Shown here: piece by piece, positions 1-5,636 of the stretch
Layout: each line of letters begins with the position of its first letter
Position numbering within the stretch: position 1 is the first letter of the stretch
Origin: Draconibacterium sp.
GTDB lineage: Bacteria; Bacteroidota; Bacteroidia; Bacteroidales; Prolixibacteraceae
DNA: 5,636 bases
NCBI GenBank assembly: GCA_030595485.1
Contig: JAUVDE010000249.1
Location: 1 to 5,636 of the forward strand
Reading direction: 5' to 3'
Translations under genes and position numbers: made by a program
The notes under the pieces: generated by a model
The model's input: only the letters and a program-made list of their open reading frames with translations
Told to the model about the DNA's origin: nothing
The model's database searches: none

Positions 1-164
1 AAATTCAAGAACATTTTGTTCGGGTAATTTCGATGAAGTTTTATTCGAAAAGAAAAATCTATAATCAGGAAATATCGAAAGACTGTTTTAAAAAGATAAG
101 TATGCAATTACCTTTAATACAGTAAAATATTTTTCAAACAACACCCAAAACCCGAATTCCTTAC
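1..164. other. Gene-free AT-rich region downstream of the redoxin gene
   Basis: This is the 3' flank of the three-gene minus-strand unit. I see no coding region and no GC-rich stem followed by a U tract, so no intrinsic terminator for the upstream genes is evident. Transcription may continue past the window edge or end in a way not visible here. Only small AT-rich inverted repeats occur, such as a 5-bp-arm dyad at 9-21 and TTTCGAT/ATCGAAA at 28-34 and 74-80. Neither is strong enough to assign a function. Confidence 0.5.
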
Positions 165-944
165 TTATTGTATTACCATTCGTTTCACGGCTTCGAAACT
201 ACCTGCCTGTAATCGATAAAAATACACGCCGTTTTTCAAGTCATTTCGTCGGAAAACAAGATCATGTTCACCACTTTCGTAAAAATCACGAATGGGTGCT
301 GCCACCATTCTCCCGGTAATATCGAAAACTGATAAATTAACCTGCGAAGCTTTACTAATTCGGAAACTTATTTTCGTTTCGTCACGCACAGGATTGGGGT
401 AATTTTGAGTGAGTTCAAGACCTGAGTTATCACTCAGTAAAGGAGCCGATGTTACAATGTTATTTAAAGCAGTCTGAATGGCTGACTTTGCATCAGAAAC
501 CTGCGACTTTGCATTTTTTGTTCCTTTAAGAACGACCTTCCCATCTGACCCAATTACAAATAAACGATCGTAGGTAGTTGACCAACTCGATGCCACACCA
601 GAGCCTTTTTGTAGAAAAATTGCATCTAATCCGGTAGAACTTTTAAAGCCTTGTACCGACGATTTACTTCCATCCCAGACGTCGATAACTACCGCATGAA
701 ATTTATCGTTATTCGCATAAACATCGGTTATTTGGGTTTTTACATCGCGCGCCGATGAAATGCAATAGGGGCAATTATAGCCCACCAGAAAAACCATTAT
801 AACCTTTCCTTTATTATCAGAAAGGATATACTTCATTTCGGATAAATCGTTTAAAGAAAAGTCGGGTGGAGTTTCTCCCACATTTTGAGCAAAAGTACCA
901 AGCGTTAAACCTAACGTAATAATTACAGTAAAAATTTGTTTCAT
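165..944 (-). CDS. Secreted redoxin (AhpC/TlpA-like thioredoxin fold) with T9SS type A C-terminal sorting domain
   Basis: A 259-residue exported thiol-redox protein. Residues 1-19 form a Sec signal peptide, with likely cleavage after the A19 of TFAQ. Residues about 24-160 are a redoxin domain starting with the family's G-x-x-x-P-D-F-S entry and carrying the redox site C58-P-Y-C61; these are the only two cysteines. Residues about 178-259 form a T9SS sorting domain, with N-Y-P-N-P at 181-185, a D-I-T-G-R turn at 208-212 and a G-V-Y-F-Y-R-L core near the C terminus. T9SS cargo crosses the outer membrane and is anchored at the surface or released, so this redoxin should act outside the cell. Oddly, the thioredoxin cis-proline position appears to be Asp126 (Y-D-R before the strand L-F-V-I). 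The start ATG sits 8 nt after a clear GGAGG. It is the last gene of a unit with a DUF6029-like barrel and TlpA. The substrate is unknown. Fold and export are well supported; the reaction is inferred. Confidence 0.93.
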   Translation of the reverse strand: MKQIFTVIITLGLTLGTFAQNVGETPPDFSLNDLSEMKYILSDNKGKVIMVFLVGYNCPYCISSARDVKTQITDVYANNDKFHAVVIDVWDGSKSSVQGFKSSTGLDAIFLQKGSGVASSWSTTYDRLFVIGSDGKVVLKGTKNAKSQVSDAKSAIQTALNNIVTSAPLLSDNSGLELTQNYPNPVRDETKISFRISKASQVNLSVFDITGRMVAAPIRDFYESGEHDLVFRRNDLKNGVYFYRLQAGSFEAVKRMVIQ

Positions 945-952
945 AACCTATT

Positions 953-957
953 CCTCC
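953..957 (-). promoter_or_regulatory. Shine-Dalgarno (GGAGG) of the T9SS redoxin gene
   Basis: The minus strand reads GGAGG with 8 nt to the ATG at 942-944, inside the 18-nt gap after the DUF6029-like gene. The other starts in this window lack such a match, and strong Shine-Dalgarno sites are uncommon in Bacteroidota. The site fixes the start codon and suggests that this gene is translated independently of its upstream neighbour. Confidence 0.6.
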
Positions 958-962
958 ACTAT

Positions 963-2465
963 TTAAATTTTAATTGACCATCGTAATTCAACACCTTTAA
1001 AATCAAGCACCTCATAGCAAATACCCGAAGTACAAGCCGGGCCACCTCTCCGTTTACCGCCAAACAGGCTAATCGTATTTTTTCGGTTAGGTTTGTACGA
1101 AAGATTAATACCTGGGTAGTGTTGTTTTGTTTCCACCTTATCTGTCCCCGATAAATCGGCAAACTTATTGTCGTTGGTGAATTCCCAAATTAATGCAGCC
1201 GAGAACTTAGTTGATTGATTAAGAACCAGACCTGCATAAACATTCTGAAAAGATTCGGTTTTATCATAAGTACGTTCCAAATGTTGAAATTCGGTTTCGA
1301 GTGCCAGCGACCAACTTTTAGGAAATACATAGGTGTAATAAACACCTGTGGCATAACGTGCATTTTCATTCAAAACATCATCATACGAATAATCGGCAAA
1401 TACTTTAATTTGATTGTTAGCCTCGGTAGTATAATACCATTCAGCAAAGTATTCAGCCGAATTAAAATCAAAGTCTTCGCCAAATTCGTTTTTCGAACGC
1501 GAATGATTCAAAGTGATTAAATGATTTTCTTTGGGCACAATAAAAACCTCCAATTGCATCCCACTTTCATCGAAAAAGTAAGGCACATGTGTACTTCGGT
1601 TAAGTAATTTGTAGCTATGCTCTTTTACCAATGTTGGCGGATCCGATATTCCCGAGCCAATAAATAAATTATGATAATCTTTAAATTCTAGCGATGCACC
1701 AAAACCTGCAACAGAGTAACTCAAACTAACATACGCACCATACGAGTTATCCTCTTCAAAATCGAAATAACTTTCGCCCGAACCAATACCATGGGCCAAC
1801 TCGGCGTAATAATCAAAATTCTCGAATAAAGTGCCTCCAAAAAGAAAAGACAGATATTCCGACATTTCGTCGTTATTTTCGTTTTGAAGGTAAATCACCC
1901 CCACCTTTTGATTGGCAAAATTTGCATTAAACTCACCAGCCGTTACCAAATCTTCACGCCTGTCGTGAGCTGTTGGTGGTAATTCGCTCATTAGTGACTC
2001 GCCCCACAAAGCCTTTACCGAGAACCAATCTTTCGAATAACTTCCGGTAGCGCCTCGTAAATCGCGGTAAAAACCCTGTTTAACACGGTAAATTTGATTT
2101 TCGTAAACCGAGTTTTTAATTTCATATCCACGATACAACAAACCTTTCCCCAACGTTTCGTAAAAATGTCCTGCTTTTAAATCGAGTCCTCTTTTTTTAT
2201 ACGAAAGTGAAAATTGTGATAGTTGTGTATAATCTTCGCGTAAAGAATCGTTTGAATAATAATTTTCGACCCGAACCGAAGCCCCAAAGCCCTTTATTTT
2301 GTATTGAAGATTAAATTGATCGTAAATTGAGTTTACATTGCTTGGTTCAACTCCCGGAATATTCCCTAATCCATATTCAGCAATATTACTCCCCGACAGC
2401 TGTCCCCAACTTATGGATATAGTACCAAACCAACCTAACAATATCAAACCAATTTTTAGTTTCAT
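963..2465 (-). CDS. DUF6029-like outer-membrane beta-barrel protein
   Basis: A 500-residue protein of unknown function. Residues 1-21 are a signal peptide (hydrophobic core L-I-L-L-G-W-F, likely cleavage in S-W-G-Q). The rest is a long series of alternating polar/aromatic beta strands rich in Tyr, Phe, Gly and Asn, as in the strands around 214-222, 243-262, 335-358 and 371-392, and it ends in the strand V-E-L-R-W-S-I-K-I. This is the pattern of an outer-membrane barrel. I assign it to the DUF6029 family from its overall look and its position beside TlpA, from memory and not from a search. The only two cysteines are C478 and C483 (C-T-S-G-I-C), after a G-K-R-R-G-G-P turn near the C terminus. 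Its start overlaps the tlpA stop by 4 nt (ATGA), indicating translational coupling, and there is no Shine-Dalgarno. A role as a channel, scaffold or partner of the flanking thiol proteins is inferred. Confidence 0.85.
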   Translation of the reverse strand: MKLKIGLILLGWFGTISISWGQLSGSNIAEYGLGNIPGVEPSNVNSIYDQFNLQYKIKGFGASVRVENYYSNDSLREDYTQLSQFSLSYKKRGLDLKAGHFYETLGKGLLYRGYEIKNSVYENQIYRVKQGFYRDLRGATGSYSKDWFSVKALWGESLMSELPPTAHDRREDLVTAGEFNANFANQKVGVIYLQNENNDEMSEYLSFLFGGTLFENFDYYAELAHGIGSGESYFDFEEDNSYGAYVSLSYSVAGFGASLEFKDYHNLFIGSGISDPPTLVKEHSYKLLNRSTHVPYFFDESGMQLEVFIVPKENHLITLNHSRSKNEFGEDFDFNSAEYFAEWYYTTEANNQIKVFADYSYDDVLNENARYATGVYYTYVFPKSWSLALETEFQHLERTYDKTESFQNVYAGLVLNQSTKFSAALIWEFTNDNKFADLSGTDKVETKQHYPGINLSYKPNRKNTISLFGGKRRGGPACTSGICYEVLDFKGVELRWSIKI

Positions 2466-2941
2466 TTTGCAAGTAGTTTTTCAAGTTCAGCCCTAATAAT
2501 ATCTTCATCTCCCGGATTAAATCCTTCATGTACAAATACTTCTTTTCCTTCTGAATTAAATACAAGCAAAGTTGGATACACCGAAATATTTAAGTCGTTT
2601 GCCAGCTCCTGATTGGGATCGAGAATAGTGGTATAATTTATCGACAGCGCATTTACAAAGGGTTTAACCTTTGCCTGATTACGTGGCCCATCGACATTAA
2701 CACCTACAAAATTGACTCCTTGCCCTTTATTCTCAGCGTAAATGACATTTAGTTTGGGAATTGCCGACACACATGGCTTACACCAGGTAGCCCAAAAATC
2801 AACAACCGTGAGTTTTTCACCTTTTAGGTCGGTTAAGGAAACCCAGTTACGCTCTAAGTCGCGCACCTCAACATCGGGCAATTGAGCCCTGCCAACACTG
2901 GCAATAAGAACTAAAAAGAATAGAAGTATATATTTTATCAT
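2462..2941 (-). CDS. Periplasmic TlpA-family thiol:disulfide oxidoreductase
   Basis: A 159-residue thioredoxin-fold protein from the ATG start. Residues 1-19 are an export signal (M-I-K-Y-I-L-L-F-F-L..., cleavage near G-R-A-Q), which could also stay as a membrane anchor; no lipobox cysteine is present. The active site W53-C54-K55-P56-C57 lies in the classic D-F-W-A-T-W-C context, and the cis-proline is P123 (V-Y-P-T). These features fit the TlpA/ResA group, which usually reduces disulfides of exported proteins or cytochromes in the periplasm. C54 and C57 are the only cysteines. A TTG at 2948-2950 would extend the protein by three residues (M-R-E), but the ATG at 2939-2941 gives the more typical signal peptide and is preferred. 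It is the first gene of the unit, overlapping the DUF6029-like gene by 4 nt. Family assignment is firm; the actual partner is not shown by sequence. Confidence 0.94.
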   Translation of the reverse strand: MIKYILLFFLVLIASVGRAQLPDVEVRDLERNWVSLTDLKGEKLTVVDFWATWCKPCVSAIPKLNVIYAENKGQGVNFVGVNVDGPRNQAKVKPFVNALSINYTTILDPNQELANDLNISVYPTLLVFNSEGKEVFVHEGFNPGDEDIIRAELEKLLAK

Positions 2942-2946
2942 TTCTC

Positions 2947-2986
2947 GCAATTTAAATAAAAGACGTACGCATCTTTTATTCCTTGC
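2947..2986 (-). promoter_or_regulatory. Dyad (operator or leader hairpin) upstream of tlpA, with a weak promoter match
   Basis: A perfect 9-bp inverted repeat, AATAAAAGA at 2955-2963 and TCTTTTATT at 2972-2980, flanks an 8-nt centre. An outer GCAA/TTGC pair at 2947-2950 and 2983-2986 extends it with small asymmetries. It lies between the glnN terminator and the tlpA ATG, with its base 5 nt from the ATG. On the minus strand, TTG (2986-2988), an 18-nt spacer and TACGTCTT (2960-2967) resemble the Bacteroidota -33/-7 promoter, but the -7 box matches only 4 of 6 fixed positions. The dyad could be a repressor site over the promoter or an mRNA hairpin near the start. Position and symmetry are seen; function is inferred. 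Confidence 0.35.
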
Positions 2987-2995
2987 AAGAGAAAC

Positions 2996-3027
2996 AAAAA
3001 AAAGGGGCTTCGTGTTTACGAAGCCCC
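2996..3027 (-). terminator. Intrinsic terminator of glnN
   Basis: The minus strand reads a perfect 10-bp stem GGGGCTTCGT / ACGAAGCCCC (3018-3027 and 3004-3013) with the 4-nt loop AAAC, followed at once by eight T (2996-3003). It starts 24 nt after the glnN stop. This is a canonical Rho-independent terminator and should insulate the tlpA unit from glnN transcription. On the plus strand no T tract follows, so it is one-directional. Confidence 0.93.
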
Positions 3028-3051
3028 AAGAATTATATCATAACCAACTGA

Positions 3052-5241
3052 TTATCTTACAAATAATAACTCGCGATATTTTGGCAATGGCCATTTTTCG
3101 TTGTCAACAATCAATTCAAGCTTATCGATATGGAAACGAACTGTTTCAAGATAAGGACGAACTGTTTTGTCGTAAACCTCAGCTTTATCCATAATATCTT
3201 CAACTTTATTGGCTTTCTTTCTGGCCTCAACCATTTCTTTCGATTTAATTTTAATTGCCGAAATATGACCACCAATTTCTTTAATTAATTCTAAACGACC
3301 ACTTGCCAACTCTTTAAATTCTTCTGCCGAGAATACATCTTTCAAGTGTTTTACGTTTTCGAGCAACATGGTTTGGTACTCAACGGCAGTAGGAACAATA
3401 TGATTAATTGCCATGTCGCCAAGAACACGTGCTTCAATCTGAATTTTCATAATGAATTTCTCATACTCAACTTCAGTACGACCTTCCAGCTCAGCTCCAT
3501 TAAAAATACCCAAATTGCTAAACAACTCTTTACTCTCTTTGGTCAAATATGCGGCCAACGATTCTGGCACACTATTGATGTTTGTTAAACCACGTTTTGC
3601 AGCTTCTTGCACCCACTCATCGCTATAACCATCGCCATTAAAACGAATTGGTTTAGAGTTGATGATTAATCCTTTTAACACCTGGAAAATAGCCTCGTCT
3701 TTTTTAATCCCGTCTTCAATCAATTTATCAACTGCTACTTTAAAATCAGCAAGCTGTTTAGCCATAATTGTATTTAATACAATCATTGCCGGAGCATTGT
3801 TGGCAGAAGAACCAACAGCACGAAACTCAAAACGATTTCCGGTAAATGCAAACGGCGAAGTACGGTTACGGTCGGTGCTATCCAAAATAATTTCAGGAAT
3901 ACGACCAATATTTAGTTTTAATGCTGTTTTTTCGTCCGGTGTCATTTTACGGTCAACAACAGCTTCTTCCATTAAATCGAGCATCTTTGAAATTTCAGTT
4001 CCAAGGAAAACAGAAAGGATTGATGGAGGTGCTTCGTTTGCTCCCAAACGGTGCGAATTAGATGCAGTTAATATACTTGCACGCAATAAATCCTGGTTAT
4101 CGTAAACCGCTTTCAAGGTATTAATTACAAACGTAAGGAATTGTAAATTCGATTTTGGATTTTTTCCTGGCGAAAATAAATTCACACCCGTATTTGTTGT
4201 AAGCGACCAGTTATTGTGTTTACCTGAACCATTAATTCCTGCAAATGGCTTTTCGTGAAAAAGAACACGGAACTTGTGTCGGCGTGCCACTCTTTTCATT
4301 ATGTCCATTAGTAACTGGTTATGGTCGTTTGCCAAATTTGCTTCTTCAAAAATTGGAGCGAACTCAAACTGGTTTGGAGCTACCTCGTTATGACGTGTTT
4401 TTAATGGAATACCTAATTTGTAAGCCTCATCTTCAAGGTCAATCATATAGGCAGTTGCCCTTGTTGGAATCGAACCAAAATAGTGGTCGTCTAACTGCTG
4501 ATCTTTTGAAGAAGCGTGGCCCATTAAAGTACGACCCGTTAACATAAGATCCGGGCGTGCGCGGTACAAAGCGTCATCAATTAAAAAATATTCTTGCTCA
4601 ACACCTAAGTTAGTTTGTACTTTACCTACACTTTTATCAAAATATTGCGCCACAGCAGTTGCTGCTTTGTCAACTTTATGTATTGCTCTTAAAAGCGGAG
4701 TTTTATTATCCAGTGCCTCACCAGTATACGAAATAAAAATTGTAGGAATAGTAAGTGTTGTTCCGTTAATAAAAGCTGGAGATGATGGATCCCATGCAGT
4801 ATAACCACGAGCTTCGAATGTTTGACGAATACCACCACTTGGGAAAGATGATGCATCTGGTTCTTGCTGTGCAAGTAATTTACCTGAAAATGCTTCAACA
4901 ACTCCACCATCAGATGTAGTTTCAATAAATGCATCATGCTTTTCAGCAGTTCCATCAGTTAATGGGTGAAACCAATGCGTATAATGCGTAGCACCATTTT
5001 CTATTGCCCACGCTTTCATACCCTGTGCAACCTGGTCTGCCATTCTACGGTCAATTGTAGTTCCATTTTCAATCGCGTCTACAACCGCTTTGTATGCGCC
5101 GCCAGACAAATATTTTTTCATCTTCGGACGATCAAATACATACATTGCGAAATAGTCTGATGTCAAGTTCGCTTCTCTTTCAACTTTAACAGGTTCTCTG
5201 TTAAGAACTTCGTCTAATGCTTTAAATCTAAATTGTGCCAT
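3052..5241 (-). CDS. glnN: Glutamine synthetase type III (GSIII, GlnN)
   Basis: A complete 729-residue cytoplasmic enzyme that forms glutamine from glutamate, ammonium and ATP; characterised GSIII enzymes are dodecamers. The length matches the Bacteroides GSIII type. In order: a GSIII-specific N-terminal region (about 1-170) with H86-Y-T-H-W-F-H-P and F133-P-S-G-G; the catalytic domain (about 180-550) with G-V-E215-Q-E217-Y (metal ligands by analogy with GSI), H284-N-E286-V-A-P-N-Q-F-E293, the nucleotide/substrate loop N337-G-S-G-K-H342-N-N-W-S, N402-E-A-P-P-S, and R470-F-E472-F-R474; then a helical GSIII C-terminal region (about 580-720). No key residue appears lost. The ATG gives the expected M-A-Q-F-R-F start, with no Shine-Dalgarno but an A/T-rich leader, usual for the phylum. 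The gene appears monocistronic: its own terminator follows and a long AT-rich leader with promoter candidates precedes it. Nitrogen-dependent control is likely from family knowledge but not shown here. Confidence 0.98.
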   Translation of the reverse strand: MAQFRFKALDEVLNREPVKVEREANLTSDYFAMYVFDRPKMKKYLSGGAYKAVVDAIENGTTIDRRMADQVAQGMKAWAIENGATHYTHWFHPLTDGTAEKHDAFIETTSDGGVVEAFSGKLLAQQEPDASSFPSGGIRQTFEARGYTAWDPSSPAFINGTTLTIPTIFISYTGEALDNKTPLLRAIHKVDKAATAVAQYFDKSVGKVQTNLGVEQEYFLIDDALYRARPDLMLTGRTLMGHASSKDQQLDDHYFGSIPTRATAYMIDLEDEAYKLGIPLKTRHNEVAPNQFEFAPIFEEANLANDHNQLLMDIMKRVARRHKFRVLFHEKPFAGINGSGKHNNWSLTTNTGVNLFSPGKNPKSNLQFLTFVINTLKAVYDNQDLLRASILTASNSHRLGANEAPPSILSVFLGTEISKMLDLMEEAVVDRKMTPDEKTALKLNIGRIPEIILDSTDRNRTSPFAFTGNRFEFRAVGSSANNAPAMIVLNTIMAKQLADFKVAVDKLIEDGIKKDEAIFQVLKGLIINSKPIRFNGDGYSDEWVQEAAKRGLTNINSVPESLAAYLTKESKELFSNLGIFNGAELEGRTEVEYEKFIMKIQIEARVLGDMAINHIVPTAVEYQTMLLENVKHLKDVFSAEEFKELASGRLELIKEIGGHISAIKIKSKEMVEARKKANKVEDIMDKAEVYDKTVRPYLETVRFHIDKLELIVDNEKWPLPKYRELLFVR

Positions 5242-5277
5242 TATTGTATTATTTTATTTTTTCTAATTTATCTATCC

Positions 5278-5285
5278 CAAACCTA
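5278..5285 (-). promoter_or_regulatory. Candidate proximal glnN promoter, -7 box TAGGTTTG
   Basis: The minus strand reads TAGGTTTG, a full match to the Bacteroidota -7 consensus TAnnTTTG, 36 nt before the glnN ATG. It would give a leader of about 30 nt. No TTG lies 17-23 nt upstream, so the -33 element is missing. The AAAAAT-C-ATTTTT palindrome (5292-5304) lies just upstream, where the -33 region would be. Confidence 0.4.
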
Positions 5286-5337
5286 GCACCTAAAAATCAT
5301 TTTTGATACTTTTTTTTCAATTTTTCTGTCATTTTTC

Positions 5338-5352
5338 ATGTATATTTTACAT
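5338..5352. repeat. 15-bp dyad ATGTA-N5-TACAT upstream of glnN
   Basis: A perfect 5-bp inverted repeat with a 5-nt AT spacer, located between the two candidate glnN promoters. Its size and symmetry would suit a dimeric regulator, but short AT dyads are common by chance here and only one copy is present. Confidence 0.2.
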
Positions 5353-5418
5353 TATACCCCCTATTTTTCAATAAATAAGTCATTTTTTGTGCTTTTTTAG
5401 GATTTATTTCGAAAATAT

Positions 5419-5447
5419 CAAATTTACAGAACACCTTCAAAATACAA
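5419..5447 (-). promoter_or_regulatory. Candidate distal glnN promoter, TTG-N18-TAAATTTG
   Basis: The minus strand carries TTG (5445-5447), an 18-nt spacer and TAAATTTG (5419-5426). Together these fit the -33/-7 promoter pattern described for Bacteroidota (TTG or TTTG, about 17-23 nt, TAnnTTTG). It is the more complete of the two candidates and would give glnN a 5' leader of roughly 170 nt. The call rests on consensus matching only. Confidence 0.45.
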
Positions 5448-5462
5448 CACGACAAAGAATTA

Positions 5463-5476
5463 AAACATACATGTTT
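5463..5476. repeat. 14-bp dyad AAACAT-AC-ATGTTT upstream of the distal glnN promoter
   Basis: Perfect 6-bp arms around a 2-nt centre, 16 bp upstream of the -33-like TTG of the distal promoter candidate. The position would suit an activator site, but only one copy is visible and the function is unproven. Confidence 0.2.
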
Positions 5477-5636
5477 CTAAGCTAACACCCCATAAATAAA
5501 CAGGGATAATTCAAATCATTAATTTATTAGGCACATGAAGTTCAGCATGCACCATTTTATTTTCAAATTATAGAAGAGGTAAAAGGAAGCACTTAATGAA
5601 AGGAATACTTACTCATCTAATCTTTATTGAGAAATA

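Larger units (their letters stand above)
5242..5636. other. 395-bp AT-rich intergenic region upstream of glnN
   Basis: There is no supportable gene in this stretch. It contains two TAnnTTTG boxes facing glnN, two short dyads (5338-5352 and 5463-5476), a hyphenated palindrome AAAAAT-C-ATTTTT at 5292-5304, and three TCATTTTT words (5297, 5329 and 5380). With such high AT content, several of these could arise by chance. At the far right a plus-strand ATG (5596) after AGGAAG stays open for 13 codons to the window edge. It could start a divergent gene, but it is too short to call. Confidence 0.5.

Noticed and set aside
1..14. Minus-strand ATG at 12-14 (M-F-L-N...) as a possible next gene of the unit
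   Set aside because: Four codons before the window edge cannot support a gene.
28..80. TTTCGAT/ATCGAAA inverted repeat as a terminator of the three-gene unit
   Set aside because: Seven-bp AT-rich arms 39 nt apart with no following U tract; this does not resemble an intrinsic terminator.
2942..2950. TTG start giving a three-residue longer TlpA (M-R-E-M...)
   Set aside because: The ATG at 2939-2941 yields a standard signal peptide start, and the extra residues add an acidic Glu ahead of it. The TTG also falls inside the outer arm of the dyad.
3659..4105. 148-codon plus-strand open frame inside glnN
   Set aside because: It is antisense to highly conserved catalytic motifs of GSIII, and its translation shows no domain or plausible start context. 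The same holds for the other antisense frames in glnN and in the barrel gene.
5535..5573. 12-residue plus-strand mini-ORF (M-K-F-S-M-H-H-F-I-F-K-L)
   Set aside because: Very short, with no recognisable leader-peptide pattern or attenuator hairpin after it.
5596..5636. Plus-strand ORF start after AGGAAG, open to the window edge (M-K-G-I-L-T-H-L-I-F-I-E-K)
   Set aside because: Only 13 codons are visible and no promoter with a good -33/-7 match precedes it on the plus strand. An open run of this length is common by chance.
1..5636. CRISPR arrays, tRNA/rRNA genes, insertion sequences
   Set aside because: No regularly spaced direct repeats, no tRNA- or rRNA-like sequence, and no transposase or terminal inverted repeats were found on either strand.

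Overview
The window comes from an AT-rich genome of the phylum Bacteroidota. The signs are a type IX secretion (T9SS) C-terminal sorting tail, a DUF6029-like outer-membrane barrel, a type III glutamine synthetase (GlnN) of the length known from Bacteroides, mostly absent Shine-Dalgarno sequences, and promoter-like TAnnTTTG boxes. A marine or anaerobic Bacteroidales/Marinilabiliales-type organism is plausible, but that rank is a guess. All four confident genes lie on the minus strand, so they read from right to left.

Right part (3052-5636): glnN, a complete 729-residue glutamine synthetase III for ammonium assimilation, is preceded by about 395 bp of very AT-rich DNA with no confident gene. 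That DNA holds two candidate Bacteroidota-type promoters and some short dyads. glnN ends in a near-ideal intrinsic terminator (10-bp stem, then eight U).

Left part (165-2941): after a gap of about 55 bp between terminator and start codon, which contains a long dyad, comes a compact three-gene unit. In transcription order it is a periplasmic TlpA-type thioredoxin (WCKPC), a DUF6029-like outer-membrane beta-barrel overlapping it by 4 nt (ATGA), and, 18 nt further on, a secreted redoxin with a CPYC motif and a T9SS type A sorting domain. Each of the three proteins contains exactly two cysteines. In the two redoxins these form the CxxC site; in the barrel they form a CX4C pair within the last 23 residues. 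The layout suggests a thiol-disulfide relay or maturation system running from periplasm through the outer membrane to the cell surface. This is the most interesting hypothesis in the window. No terminator is visible after the last gene, so the unit may continue past the left edge.

The stretch 1-164 and the right-hand 395 bp show no supportable gene.
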